64,000 bases of DNA. It comes from Pseudomonas chlororaphis (lineage in GTDB: Bacteria > Pseudomonadota > Gammaproteobacteria > Pseudomonadales > Pseudomonadaceae). Location: contig NZ_MSCT01000002.1 in the NCBI RefSeq assembly GCF_001921865.1, positions 248,001-312,000 on the forward strand, written 5' to 3'. Positions 35,517 through 44,060 of this stretch are shown in pieces. The notes beneath the pieces are model-generated. The model did not search any database, was not told the DNA's origin, and saw only the letters and a program-made list of their open reading frames with translations. Position numbers and translations under genes: made by a program. The first letter of the stretch is position 1. Every line of letters begins with the position of its first letter.

Positions 35517-36881
35517 TCAGCCGAGCAAGTCGCGCAGCACCTGGGTAAAGGCGCGATTGCTTTCTTCCTCGCCCGCGTGGCGACCGTCGCGTACCACCCA
35601 CTGACCGTTGACCAGCACATCGCGCACCTGGCGATCGCCGCCGGCGAACAGCCAGCGGTTGAGAATGCCGTCGCCGTCGGCGGTGGCCAGGTACGGGTCG
35701 CTGCCGTCGAGCACCAGCCAGTCGGCGCGCTTGCCGACTTCCAGGGCGCCGATCGGTTGCCCCAGGGCCTGGGCGCCGCCGTCGAGCGCGGCGTCGTAGA
35801 GCGTGCGGCCGACCATCGGCTGGTCGCCGCGGTACAGGCGGTTACGTCGCTGGTCGCGTAGACGCTGGCCGTACTCCAGCCAGCGCAACTCTTCCACCAC
35901 GCTCAGCGATACATGGCTGTCCGAGCCGATACCCATGCGCCCGCCCTGGGCGAGGAAATCCACCGCCGGGAAAATCCCGTCGCCGAGGTTGGCCTCGGTG
36001 GTCAGGCACAGGCCGGCGATGGCCCGGCTTTGTGCCATCAGGCGGACTTCTTCGGGGTTCGCGTGGGTGGCGTGGACCAGGCACCAGCGTTGATCGACCT
36101 GGGTATTTTCATACAGCCATTGCAGCGGCCGGCGCCCGCTCCAGGTCAGGCAGTCGTCGACTTCCTTCTGCTGTTCGGCGATGTGGATATGCACCGGGCA
36201 TTGCTTGTCGCTGGCATCCAGGACTTCGCTGATTTGCTGCGGGGTCACCGCGCGCAACGAGTGGAAGCACAGCCCCAGCTGTTGTGCCGGTTGCCCGGCC
36301 AGCAGCGGTTGCAGGCGGCTTTGCAGCTTGAGGTAGTTTTCCGTGCTGTTGATGAAGCGGCGCTGGCCGTCATTGGGCGCCTGGCCGCCAAACCCCGAGT
36401 GGCTGTACAGCACCGGCAGCAGGGTCAGGCCGATACCGGCGGCGCTGGCGGCCTGGCTGATGCGCAGGGCCAGTTCGGCCGGGTCGGCGTAGGGCTGGCC
36501 GCTGGTGTCGTGGTGCACGTAATGGAATTCGGCTACCGAGGTATAGCCGGCCTTGAGCATCTCGATATACAGCTGGCGGGCGATGACGCCCAGTTGCTCC
36601 GGGCTGATCTTGCCCACCAGGCGATACATCAGGTCGCGCCAGGTCCAGAAGCTGTCGTTGGGGTTGCCCGCGACTTCGGCCAGCCCGGCCATTGCCCGCT
36701 GGAAGGCGTGGGAGTGCAGGTTGGGCATGCCCGGCAGCAGCGGACCTTGCAGCCGTTCGGCGCCTTCTGCGCTGGCGTCGGCCTGGATGTGGGTCAGCAG
36801 GCCGTCGGCACCGACCTCGAGACGTACGTTGTTGGCCCATCCGTTAGGCAGCAGTGCGCGTTCGGCAAAGAAGGCGGACAT
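35517..36881 (-). CDS. hutF: HutF, N-formimidoyl-L-glutamate deiminase
   Basis: 454 residues. Amidohydrolase fold with metal motif MPNLHSHAFQRAMAG, further His in EFHYVHHD, LCFHSLRAV and VHIHIAEQ, and Asp in GIGSDSHVSLS. It converts formimidoylglutamate to formylglutamate plus ammonia in the five-step histidine route used by pseudomonads, with HutG finishing the pathway. Transcribed divergently from hutC, with a HutC-type operator in the gap. HutF/AtzA-like deaminases are close relatives, but the linkage to hut genes settles the call. Confidence 0.96.
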   Translation of the reverse strand: MSAFFAERALLPNGWANNVRLEVGADGLLTHIQADASAEGAERLQGPLLPGMPNLHSHAFQRAMAGLAEVAGNPNDSFWTWRDLMYRLVGKISPEQLGVIARQLYIEMLKAGYTSVAEFHYVHHDTSGQPYADPAELALRISQAASAAGIGLTLLPVLYSHSGFGGQAPNDGQRRFINSTENYLKLQSRLQPLLAGQPAQQLGLCFHSLRAVTPQQISEVLDASDKQCPVHIHIAEQQKEVDDCLTWSGRRPLQWLYENTQVDQRWCLVHATHANPEEVRLMAQSRAIAGLCLTTEANLGDGIFPAVDFLAQGGRMGIGSDSHVSLSVVEELRWLEYGQRLRDQRRNRLYRGDQPMVGRTLYDAALDGGAQALGQPIGALEVGKRADWLVLDGSDPYLATADGDGILNRWLFAGGDRQVRDVLVNGQWVVRDGRHAGEEESNRAFTQVLRDLLG

Positions 36882-36907
36882 GGTTCAAGCACCCCGTCGT
36901 GTGTTAT

Positions 36908-36928
36908 TTGTATATACATATACAGACG
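36908..36928. promoter_or_regulatory. HutC operator between hutF and hutC
   Basis: Starts TTGTATATACA and ends AGACG; the core TGTATATACA is a perfect palindrome. 17 of its 21 bases equal the sequence at 38653-38673 in front of hutU. It lies 27 bp upstream of hutF and about 60 bp upstream of hutC, suitable for repression of both. Confidence 0.75.
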
Positions 36929-36988
36929 TTTGCCTGCTCGGTAAACTCCGGCAAGCTAGCCATCTTTACTGACTATCAAGGATTTCCT

Positions 36989-37738
36989 GTGCCGACTCCG
37001 CCCGCCAACTCCCCGCTGGCCGCCCATCTGGGCGATAGTCCGGCGCCCTTGTATGCCCGCGTCAAGCAGATGATCACCCAGCAGATCGAGAGCGGAAACT
37101 GGCCGCCGCACTACCGCGTGCCCTCGGAAAGCGAGCTGGTCAGCCAGTTGGGTTTCAGCCGCATGACGATCAACCGCGCGCTGCGCGAAATGACCGCCGA
37201 GGGCCTGCTGGTGCGAATGCAGGGCGTCGGCACCTTCGTTGCCGAACCCAAGAGCCAGTCCGCGCTGTTCGAGGTGCACAACATCGCCGACGAGATCGCC
37301 TCGCGCGGCCACCGGCATACCTGCAAGGTCATCACCCTGGGCGAAGAAGCGGCGGGCTCGGAACGTGCCGTGGCCCTGGAAATGCGCGAAGGCCAGCGGG
37401 TCTTCCATTCGCTGATCGTGCATTTCGAGAACGATATCCCGGTGCAGATCGAGGATCGTTTCGTCAACGCGCTGGTGGCGCCGGACTACCTCAAGCAGGA
37501 TTTCACCCTGCAAACCCCTTATGCCTACTTGAACCAGGTGGCGCCGCTGACCGAGGGCGAGCACGTGGTCGAGGCGATTCTGGCCGAGCCGGAAGAATGC
37601 AAGTTGCTGCAGATCGAACGCGGCGAGCCGTGCCTGCTGATTCGTCGCCGGACCTGGTCCGGCCGCCAGCCGGTGACCGCCGCGCGCCTGATCCACCCCG
37701 GTTCCCGCCATAGCCTGGAAGGGCGGTTTCATAAATAA
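36989..37738 (+). CDS. hutC: HutC, GntR-family histidine utilisation repressor
   Basis: 249 residues from GTG 36989, preceded by AAGGA; longer in-frame ATG starts would run through the operator. N-terminal GntR winged helix (LYARVKQMITQQIESG, PSESELVSQLGFSRMTINRAL) and C-terminal UTRA effector domain (FEVHNIADEIASRGH ... PCLLIRRRTWS). It is released from hut operators by urocanate. First gene of hutCD; hutD follows 9 bp later. In SBW25 HutC is also reported to affect other nitrogen genes, from memory. Confidence 0.96.
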   Translation: MPTPPANSPLAAHLGDSPAPLYARVKQMITQQIESGNWPPHYRVPSESELVSQLGFSRMTINRALREMTAEGLLVRMQGVGTFVAEPKSQSALFEVHNIADEIASRGHRHTCKVITLGEEAAGSERAVALEMREGQRVFHSLIVHFENDIPVQIEDRFVNALVAPDYLKQDFTLQTPYAYLNQVAPLTEGEHVVEAILAEPEECKLLQIERGEPCLLIRRRTWSGRQPVTAARLIHPGSRHSLEGRFHK

Positions 37739-37747
37739 GGTCCCTAC

Positions 37748-38320
37748 ATGACTCAGTTGAACGTTTTGCGCGCGGCCGACTACCCGCGCATGCCGTGGAA
37801 GAACGGCGGCGGCAGTACCGAAGAGATCGCCCGGGATGCCGGTATTGGCCTGGAAGGTTTCGGCTGGCGGCTGTCGATCGCCGATATCGGTGAGTCGGGC
37901 GGCTTCTCCAGTTTCGCCGGCTACCAGCGGATCATCACCGTCTTGCAAGGCGCGGGCATGACCCTCAACGTGGATGGCCAGGACAGCCGCGCATTGCTGC
38001 CGCTGGACCCCTTTGCCTTCAGCGGCGCGAGCCAAGTCGCCTGCACCCTGATCGACGGGCCGATTCGCGATTTCAACCTGATCTATGCCCCGGACCGCTA
38101 CAGCGCGCGCTTGCAGTGGCTGTCAGCGGGCCAGCGCTTCTTCACCCAGGCCGGCACGCTGCTGATCTTCAACGTGGCCGAGGCCGCGCGGGTCGAGTTG
38201 GGCGGCGGCGTCGCCGCCTTGCTCGAGCATCATGATTGCCTGCAACTGCTCGATAACCCCGGCTTGCGCGAAGTCACGGTCGGTGGCGCCTGCTGCGTGA
38301 TCGAACTGACCGCCATCTGA
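37748..38320 (+). CDS. hutD: HutD family protein
   Basis: 190 residues, cupin-like fold. N-terminal RAADYPRMPWKNGGGSTEEIARD and WRLSIADIGESGGFSSFAGYQR are family motifs. HutD has been proposed to set an upper limit on hut expression, perhaps by binding formylglutamate; that is inference from the literature on P. fluorescens. Immediately downstream of hutC (9 bp), ended by a REP element. Confidence 0.92.
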   Translation: MTQLNVLRAADYPRMPWKNGGGSTEEIARDAGIGLEGFGWRLSIADIGESGGFSSFAGYQRIITVLQGAGMTLNVDGQDSRALLPLDPFAFSGASQVACTLIDGPIRDFNLIYAPDRYSARLQWLSAGQRFFTQAGTLLIFNVAEAARVELGGGVAALLEHHDCLQLLDNPGLREVTVGGACCVIELTAI

Positions 38321-38322
38321 CC

Positions 38323-38423
38323 TGTAGCCGCTGCCGCAGGCTGCGATGAGGCCTGGAGGGCCTCCTGCGGTTTCCAGAGCACGGCTGCTGCGCAGCCGAT
38401 CGCAGCCTTCGGCAGCGGCTACA
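38323..38423. repeat. Paired REP element, TGTAGCCGCTGCCG family
   Basis: Left arm TGTAGCCGCTGCCGCAGGCT, right arm GCCTTCGGCAGCGGCTACA, directly after hutD. It occupies the first part of the 465-bp hutD-hutU gap; the rest holds the hutU control region. Confidence 0.85.
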
Positions 38424-38463
38424 CAAGCTTGTTTCTCTCCCTTCCTCGATGGTGTTTCCCTCG

Positions 38464-38519
38464 CGCACCATTTTGTTACCGAATGCCCCAGCGTGGCGCA
38501 AAGCCCTGCTGAAGTAACA
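38464..38519 (+). promoter_or_regulatory. Upstream activator region of hutU: NtrC box and CbrB-like half-sites
   Basis: CGCACCATTTTGTTACC (38464-38480) matches 13/17 of the NtrC consensus and is centred ~187 bp upstream of the predicted start. TGTTAC (38474-38479) and GTAACA (38514-38519) are perfect half-sites of the CbrB recognition sequence TGTTAC-N14-GTAACA, but spaced 34 bp, i.e. 20 bp wider. hut genes are known to be activated by CbrAB and NtrBC. Confidence 0.55.
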
Positions 38520-38631
38520 GCCCTCACTCTTCTCGCGACACTCCTCGGAAAAAAATAATCGACGCTGCAGCCCTTGATCCAAGGGCCTCTCCAGCCATTC
38601 CAACATTTTCCTGAGGGCGCATTCGGCGAGT

Positions 38632-38647
38632 TGGCCGCTTGATTGCA
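38632..38647 (+). promoter_or_regulatory. Sigma-54 promoter of the hutU operon
   Basis: TGGCCGCTTGATTGCA: TGGC and TTGCA with GG/GC at the correct distance, three mismatches in the middle of the -24 element. Predicted start near 38658, 128 bp upstream of hutU. Confidence 0.75.
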
Positions 38648-38651
38648 TATG

Positions 38652-38673
38652 CTTGTATGTACAAGTAAAGACG
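38652..38673. promoter_or_regulatory. HutC operator overlapping the hutU transcription start
   Basis: Near-palindrome CTTGTATGTACAAG, then TAAAGACG. It shares 17 of 21 bases with the hutF-hutC operator and covers about -6 to +15 relative to the predicted sigma-54 start, so HutC would block open complex formation or escape. Confidence 0.75.
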
Positions 38674-38785
38674 TATGCGTATGAGTCGCAGCGTCTCCCC
38701 TGATTCGCTTGCTGCGCAGCCCCTGCGCGCAGGCATGCTCGCCCACTGGCTGGGTTGGTTGGATTGATCGCTGAGGAGTTTTTTC

Positions 38786-40468
38786 GTGACTGAGAACAAA
38801 CCTACGAAATACCGGAACGTCGAAATTCGCGCTGCCCGCGGCAACAAGCTGACCGCCAAGAGTTGGCTGACAGAAGCGCCGCTGCGCATGCTGATGAACA
38901 ACCTCGACCCGGAAGTCGCCGAGAACCCGAAAGAACTGGTGGTCTACGGCGGCATCGGCCGCGCCGCGCGTAACTGGGAATGCTACGACAAGATCGTCGA
39001 GAGCCTGACCAACCTGAATGACGACGAGACCCTGCTGGTGCAATCCGGCAAGCCGGTCGGCGTATTCAAGACCCACAGCAACGCGCCGCGCGTACTGATC
39101 GCCAACTCCAACCTGGTGCCGCACTGGGCCACCTGGGAACACTTCAACGAACTGGATGCCAAGGGCCTGGCCATGTACGGCCAGATGACCGCCGGCAGCT
39201 GGATCTACATCGGCAGCCAGGGCATCGTCCAGGGTACCTACGAAACCTTCGTCGAAGCCGGTCGCCAGCACTACAACGACAACCTGACCGGCAAGTGGGT
39301 CCTGACCGCGGGCCTGGGCGGCATGGGCGGCGCCCAGCCGCTGGCCGCGACCCTGGCTGGCGCCTGCTCGCTGAACATCGAATGCCAGCAGACCAGCATC
39401 GATTTCCGCCTCAAGACCCGTTATGTCGACGAGCAAGCCAAGGACCTGGACGACGCCCTGGCGCGTATCGCCAAGTACACCGCCGAAGGCCGCGCGATCT
39501 CCATCGCCCTGTGCGGCAACGCGGCTGAAATCCTTCCGGAAATGGTCCGTCGCGGCGTGCGTCCGGACATGGTCACCGACCAGACCAGCGCCCACGACCC
39601 GCTCAACGGCTACCTGCCGGCCGGCTGGACCTGGGAAGAGTACCGCGCCCGCGCCAAGACCGAGCCGGCCGCTGTGGTGAAAGCCGCCAAGCAATCGATG
39701 GCCGTGCACGTCAAGGCCATGCTCGACTTCCAGAAGCAGGGCATCCCGACCTTCGACTACGGCAACAACATCCGCCAGATGGCCCAGGAAGAAGGTGTCG
39801 AGAACGCGTTCGACTTCCCAGGTTTCGTACCGGCTTATATCCGTCCGCTGTTCTGCCGCGGTATCGGGCCGTTCCGTTGGGCCGCGCTGTCGGGCGACCC
39901 GCAGGACATCTACAAGACCGACGCCAAGGTCAAGGAACTGATCCCGGACGACGCTCATCTGCACAACTGGCTGGACATGGCGCGCGAGCGCATCAGCTTC
40001 CAGGGCCTGCCGGCGCGTATCTGCTGGGTTGGCCTGGGCCTGCGCGCCAAGCTCGGCCTGGCGTTCAACGAAATGGTGCGCAGCGGCGAGCTGTCGGCGC
40101 CGATCGTCATCGGCCGCGACCACCTGGACTCCGGCTCGGTCTCCAGCCCGAACCGCGAAACCGAATCGATGCAGGACGGTTCCGACGCCGTGTCCGACTG
40201 GCCGCTACTCAACGCCCTGCTGAACACCGCCAGCGGCGCGACCTGGGTTTCCCTGCACCACGGCGGCGGCGTCGGCATGGGCTTCTCCCAGCATTCGGGG
40301 ATGGTCATCGTCTGCGACGGCACCGACGAAGCGGCCGAGCGTATCGCCCGCGTTCTGCATAACGACCCGGGTACCGGCGTCATGCGCCATGCCGATGCCG
40401 GTTACCAGATCGCCATCGACTGCGCCAAGGAACAAGGCCTGAACCTGCCGATGATCACCGGCAAGTAA
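38786..40468 (+). CDS. hutU: HutU, urocanate hydratase
   Basis: 560 residues from ATG... the start used is GTG 38786 (GAGGAG 9 bp upstream). Converts urocanate to imidazolonepropionate with tightly bound NAD+. NAD-binding [19 protein letters not shown], the conserved [11 protein letters not shown] and the C-terminal Cys-containing [17 protein letters not shown] and [15 protein letters not shown] blocks are all present. First gene of the long hut operon under a sigma-54 promoter. Confidence 0.98.
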   Translation: MTENKPTKYRNVEIRAARGNKLTAKSWLTEAPLRMLMNNLDPEVAENPKELVVYGGIGRAARNWECYDKIVESLTNLNDDETLLVQSGKPVGVFKTHSNAPRVLIANSNLVPHWATWEHFNELDAKGLAMYGQMTAGSWIYIGSQGIVQGTYETFVEAGRQHYNDNLTGKWVLTAGLGGMGGAQPLAATLAGACSLNIECQQTSIDFRLKTRYVDEQAKDLDDALARIAKYTAEGRAISIALCGNAAEILPEMVRRGVRPDMVTDQTSAHDPLNGYLPAGWTWEEYRARAKTEPAAVVKAAKQSMAVHVKAMLDFQKQGIPTFDYGNNIRQMAQEEGVENAFDFPGFVPAYIRPLFCRGIGPFRWAALSGDPQDIYKTDAKVKELIPDDAHLHNWLDMARERISFQGLPARICWVGLGLRAKLGLAFNEMVRSGELSAPIVIGRDHLDSGSVSSPNRETESMQDGSDAVSDWPLLNALLNTASGATWVSLHHGGGVGMGFSQHSGMVIVCDGTDEAAERIARVLHNDPGTGVMRHADAGYQIAIDCAKEQGLNLPMITGK

Positions 40469-40484
40469 GCGCTGGCTACATCCC

Positions 40485-40573
40485 TGTAGGAGCGAGCTTG
40501 CTCGCGATGGGATCGTCCAGACACAGGAGTTGCGTTGGATGTACCCGTTTTTCGCGAGCAAGCTCGCTCCTGC
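40485..40573. repeat. Paired REP-type element, GTAGGAGCGAGC family
   Basis: TGTAGGAGCGAGCTTGCTCG at the left, its inverted copy (CGAGCAAGCTCGCTCCTGCA) at the right, inside the hut operon between hutU and the permease gene. As RNA it would form a long stem that could lower or stabilise parts of the transcript. Confidence 0.85.
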
Positions 40574-40596
40574 AGAGGCGGTGGTTGAGGTTTGAG

Positions 40597-40607
40597 AACA
40601 ATAACAA
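40597..40607 (+). promoter_or_regulatory. Hfq/Crc catabolite-activity motif before the NCS1 permease
   Basis: AACAATAACAA is a perfect AAnAAnAA-type target, 17-27 nt upstream of the ATG and next to the ribosome binding site, the position at which Hfq-Crc represses translation. Confidence 0.6.
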
Positions 40608-40624
40608 TCCACAGAGGTTGAAAC

Positions 40625-42094
40625 ATGGCAGTCCATGACGATCGTGCAAGCAGTAAGCCGTTGATCGAGAAACGTTCGATCGACTACATCCCGGAAGCGG
40701 AAAGACACGGTCGTCTGTTAAGCCAGTTCACCCTGTGGCTGGGTGCCAACCTGCAGATCACGGCGATCGTTACCGGCGCGTTGGCGGTGGTGCTCGGCGG
40801 CGATGTGTTCTGGTCGCTGATCGGCTTGCTGGTCGGCCAGTTGCTCGGCGGCGGTGTGATGGCGCTGCACGCGGCGCAAGGCCCGCAACTGGGGCTGCCG
40901 CAGATGATTTCCAGCCGGGTGCAGTTCGGCGTCTACGGGGCGGTGATCCCGCTGGTGCTGGTGTGCCTGATGTACGTCGGTTTTTCCGCCAGCGGTTCGC
41001 TGCTGGCGGGGCAGGCGGTGGCGCAGTTGCTGCAGGTCGAGGACTGGGTCGGCATCGTGCTGTTCGCCGGCTCGATCATGGTCTTCACCATTTTCGGCTA
41101 CCGGGTCATCCACGGCATCGGCCGGGTGGCCAGCGTGCTGGGGGTGATCGCCTTCATCTACCTGTTCTACAAGCTGCTGGCGGGCAACGACATTGGCGCG
41201 TTGCTGGGCAACAAGCACTTCTCGCTGGCGAGTTTCCTGTTGGCGATTTCCCTGTCCGCCTCCTGGCAGATCGCGTTCGGCCCTTATGTGGCCGACTACT
41301 CGCGTTACCTGCCGCGCAGCACCTCGGCCTCGAAAACCTTCTGGGCGGTGGGGCTGGGGTCGGTGATCGGCGCGCAGGCCTCGATGGTCTTCGGCGTGTT
41401 CGCCGCGGCCCTGGCCGGTTCGCAGTTCGCCCACCACGAGGTGTCGTTCATCGTCAGCCTGGGCGGCACCGGCGTCGTCGCCGGCCTGCTGTATTTCGCC
41501 GTGGCCTTCGGCAAGGTCACCGTGACCACGCTCAACGCCTACGGCAGCTTCATGTCGATCGCTACCATCATCAGCGGTTTCCGCGGCAGCCGGCATATCT
41601 CCAGCGGCGTGCGCCTGCTGTACATCTTCCTGATGGTGTCGCTCGCGGCCGCGCTGGCGCTGTTGGGCAAGGACTCGTTCCTCAAGGATTTCTCCGCGTT
41701 CATCCTGTTCCTGCTGGCGTTCTTCACGCCGTGGAGCGCGATCAACCTGGTGGATTTTTACTGCATCACCAAGGAGCGCTATGACATTCCCGCGTTGTCC
41801 AACCCGGACGGGCGCTACGGTCGCTGGAACGTCATGGGCATCACCATTTATGTGTTCGGCGTGCTGATCCAGATGCCGTTCATCGCCACGCATTTCTACA
41901 CCGGCCCCCTGGTCGCGGGCCTCGGCGATACCGACATCTCGTGGATCATCGGCCTGGTGGTTCCCGCGGCCCTGTATTACCTCTGCGCGAAGAAATGGCA
42001 TGGCGCCGTACCCGATCGCCTGATCCTGCCGGTAGAGCAGGACTCGGTCACAGAACAAAAGCTGAGTGGGGCAGACCGCGCAACGGCGGTCTAG
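40625..42094 (+). CDS. NCS1-family permease of the hut operon, probably urocanate uptake
   Basis: 489 residues with 12 predicted membrane segments. Nucleobase:cation symporter-1 (CodB-like) features: FTLWLGANLQITAIVTGAL and SSRVQFGVYGAVIPLVLV near the N-terminus, and AFFTPWSAINLVDFYCI in the second half. Its place between hutU and hutXWV corresponds to the transporter called HutTu (urocanate) in P. fluorescens SBW25, from memory. A cytosine or purine substrate cannot be excluded by sequence alone. Translation is probably under Hfq-Crc control through the CA motif just upstream. Confidence 0.85.
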   Translation: MAVHDDRASSKPLIEKRSIDYIPEAERHGRLLSQFTLWLGANLQITAIVTGALAVVLGGDVFWSLIGLLVGQLLGGGVMALHAAQGPQLGLPQMISSRVQFGVYGAVIPLVLVCLMYVGFSASGSLLAGQAVAQLLQVEDWVGIVLFAGSIMVFTIFGYRVIHGIGRVASVLGVIAFIYLFYKLLAGNDIGALLGNKHFSLASFLLAISLSASWQIAFGPYVADYSRYLPRSTSASKTFWAVGLGSVIGAQASMVFGVFAAALAGSQFAHHEVSFIVSLGGTGVVAGLLYFAVAFGKVTVTTLNAYGSFMSIATIISGFRGSRHISSGVRLLYIFLMVSLAAALALLGKDSFLKDFSAFILFLLAFFTPWSAINLVDFYCITKERYDIPALSNPDGRYGRWNVMGITIYVFGVLIQMPFIATHFYTGPLVAGLGDTDISWIIGLVVPAALYYLCAKKWHGAVPDRLILPVEQDSVTEQKLSGADRATAV

Positions 42095-42169
42095 ACCTGA
42101 ATTGGACGTGGACGGGCTGGATGCCTCTTAACTGCCGTAATCCATTTCAATGATTGGGAGCGTCACACA

Positions 42170-43138
42170 ATGAAAACGAATAAGACCCTGCTGACCACCT
42201 TGCTTTCCATGGGCCTGTTGGCCAGTGCCGGCGCCGCCCAGGCGGCCGGCTGGTGCGAGTCTGGCAAACCGGTGAAATTCGCCGGCCTGAACTGGGAAAG
42301 CGGCATGTTGCTGACCGACGTAATGCAGGTCGTGCTGGAAAAAGGTTACGGCTGCAAGACCGACAGCCTGCCAGGCAACTCCATCACCATGGAAAACGCC
42401 CTGAGCAGCAACGACATCCAGATTTTCGCCGAGGAGTGGGTCGGCCGCAGCGAGGTCTGGAACAAGGCCGAGAAGGCCGGCAAGGTGGTCGGCGTCGGCG
42501 CCCCGGTGGTGGGTGCCATCGAAGGCTGGTACGTGCCGCGCTACGTGATCGAAGGCGACGCCAAGCGCAAGCTGGAAGCCAAGGCCCCGGACCTGAAGAA
42601 CATCGCCGACCTGGGTAAATACGCCGCCGTGTTCAAGGACGCCGAAGAACCTTCCAAGGGCCGTTTCTACAACTGCCCGGCCGGTTGGACCTGCGAGCTG
42701 GACAACAGCGAAATGCTGAAAAGCTACGGCCTGGAAAACAGCTACACCAACTTCCGTCCGGGCACCGGCCCGGCGCTGGATGCCGCGGTGCTGTCGAGCT
42801 ACAAGCGCGGCGAGCCGATCCTGTTCTACTACTGGTCGCCGACCCCGCTGATGGGCCAGATCGACGCGGTGAAACTGGAAGAGAAAGCCGGCGTCGACAA
42901 GAGCGTGAGCATCAAGGTCGGTCTGTCCAAGACTTTCCACGACGAAGCCCCGGAACTGGTGGCCGTGCTGGAAAAGGTCAACCTGCCGATCGACCTGCTG
43001 AACCAGAACCTGGGACGCATGGCCAAGGAGCGTATCGAGTCGCCGAAACTGGCGAAAATCTTCCTCAAGGAACATCCTGAAGTCTGGCACGCATGGGTGA
43101 GCGAAGACGCAGCCAAAAAGATCGACGCGGCCTTGTAG
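42170..43138 (+). CDS. hutX: HutX, histidine ABC transporter substrate-binding protein (ProX-like)
   Basis: 322 residues. Signal peptide MKTNKTLLTTLLSMGLLASAGAAQA. OpuAC/ProX-like type II binding fold: VKFAGLNWESGMLLTDVMQVVLEKGYG at the N-terminus, EWVGRSEVWNKAEKAGKV, PILFYYWSPTPLMG with aromatic residues for ligand. In the hut context the ligand is histidine (HutXWV as in rhizobia); glycine-betaine-like ligands are the family alternative. GGGAG upstream of the ATG; hutW begins 70 bp later. Confidence 0.88.
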   Translation: MKTNKTLLTTLLSMGLLASAGAAQAAGWCESGKPVKFAGLNWESGMLLTDVMQVVLEKGYGCKTDSLPGNSITMENALSSNDIQIFAEEWVGRSEVWNKAEKAGKVVGVGAPVVGAIEGWYVPRYVIEGDAKRKLEAKAPDLKNIADLGKYAAVFKDAEEPSKGRFYNCPAGWTCELDNSEMLKSYGLENSYTNFRPGTGPALDAAVLSSYKRGEPILFYYWSPTPLMGQIDAVKLEEKAGVDKSVSIKVGLSKTFHDEAPELVAVLEKVNLPIDLLNQNLGRMAKERIESPKLAKIFLKEHPEVWHAWVSEDAAKKIDAAL

Positions 43139-43208
43139 GTCGAGCTTCTCCGGCTGCCGACCGCGGCAGTCGGATGCTTGATCGCAACCCCTTGATTGAG
43201 AGTCCCTT

Positions 43209-44060
43209 ATGTTTCCCGAAAGCTTTACCTTTTCCATCGCCGACTGGGTCAACGGTTGGGTCGATTCGCTGGTCACCAACTACGGCGACGTGTTCCGCCA
43301 CATCTCCGACACCCTGCTCTGGGCCATCGTCAACCTCGAAGGCCTGCTGCGCGCGGCGCCCTGGTGGCTGATGCTGGCGATCGTGGCGGGCGTTGCCTGG
43401 CACGCCACCCGCAAGATCGCGACCACGGCCGTGATCGTCGGCCTGCTGTTCCTGGTCGGTGCCGTCGGCCTGTGGGACAAACTCATGCAGACCCTCGCGC
43501 TGATGATGGTGGCGACGGTGATCTCGGTGCTGATCGGCGTGCCGCTGGGCATTCTCTCGGCGCGCAGCAACCGCCTGCGTTCGGTGCTGATGCCGCTGTT
43601 GGACATCATGCAGACCATGCCGAGCTTCGTGTACCTGATCCCGGTGCTGATGCTGTTCGGCCTGGGCAAGGTACCGGCGATCTTCGCCACCGTGATCTAC
43701 GCCGCGCCGCCGCTGATCCGCCTGACCGACCTGGGGATTCGCCAGGTCGACGGCGAAGTCATGGAGGCAATCAACGCCTTCGGCGCCAACCGCTGGCAAC
43801 AGCTGTTCGGCGTGCAACTGCCGCTGGCCCTGCCGAGCATCATGGCCGGGATCAACCAGACCACCATGATGGCCCTGTCGATGGTGGTGATCGCCTCGAT
43901 GATCGGTGCCCGTGGCCTGGGCGAAGACGTGCTGGTGGGCATCCAGACCCTCAACGTCGGTCGCGGCCTGGAAGCCGGCCTGGCGATCGTGATCCTGGCC
44001 GTCGTTATCGACCGTATTACCCAAGCCTATGGTCGTCCACGCCATGAGGTGAGCAAATGA
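43209..44060 (+). CDS. hutW: HutW, histidine ABC transporter permease
   Basis: 283 residues. About six membrane segments and the ABC permease (BPD_transp_1) EAA loop around EVMEAINAFGANRWQQLFGVQLPLALPSIMAGINQ. Resembles ProW/OpuAB permeases. Stop overlaps hutV start (ATGAGCAAATGAGC: hutV begins at 44057), so the two are translationally coupled. Works with HutX and HutV for uptake across the inner membrane. Confidence 0.9.
   Translation: MFPESFTFSIADWVNGWVDSLVTNYGDVFRHISDTLLWAIVNLEGLLRAAPWWLMLAIVAGVAWHATRKIATTAVIVGLLFLVGAVGLWDKLMQTLALMMVATVISVLIGVPLGILSARSNRLRSVLMPLLDIMQTMPSFVYLIPVLMLFGLGKVPAIFATVIYAAPPLIRLTDLGIRQVDGEVMEAINAFGANRWQQLFGVQLPLALPSIMAGINQTTMMALSMVVIASMIGARGLGEDVLVGIQTLNVGRGLEAGLAIVILAVVIDRITQAYGRPRHEVSK

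Noticed and set aside
38474..38519. A canonical CbrB site at hutU
   Set aside because: Both half-sites are perfect but 34 bp apart, not 14, so it is reported only as CbrB-like.
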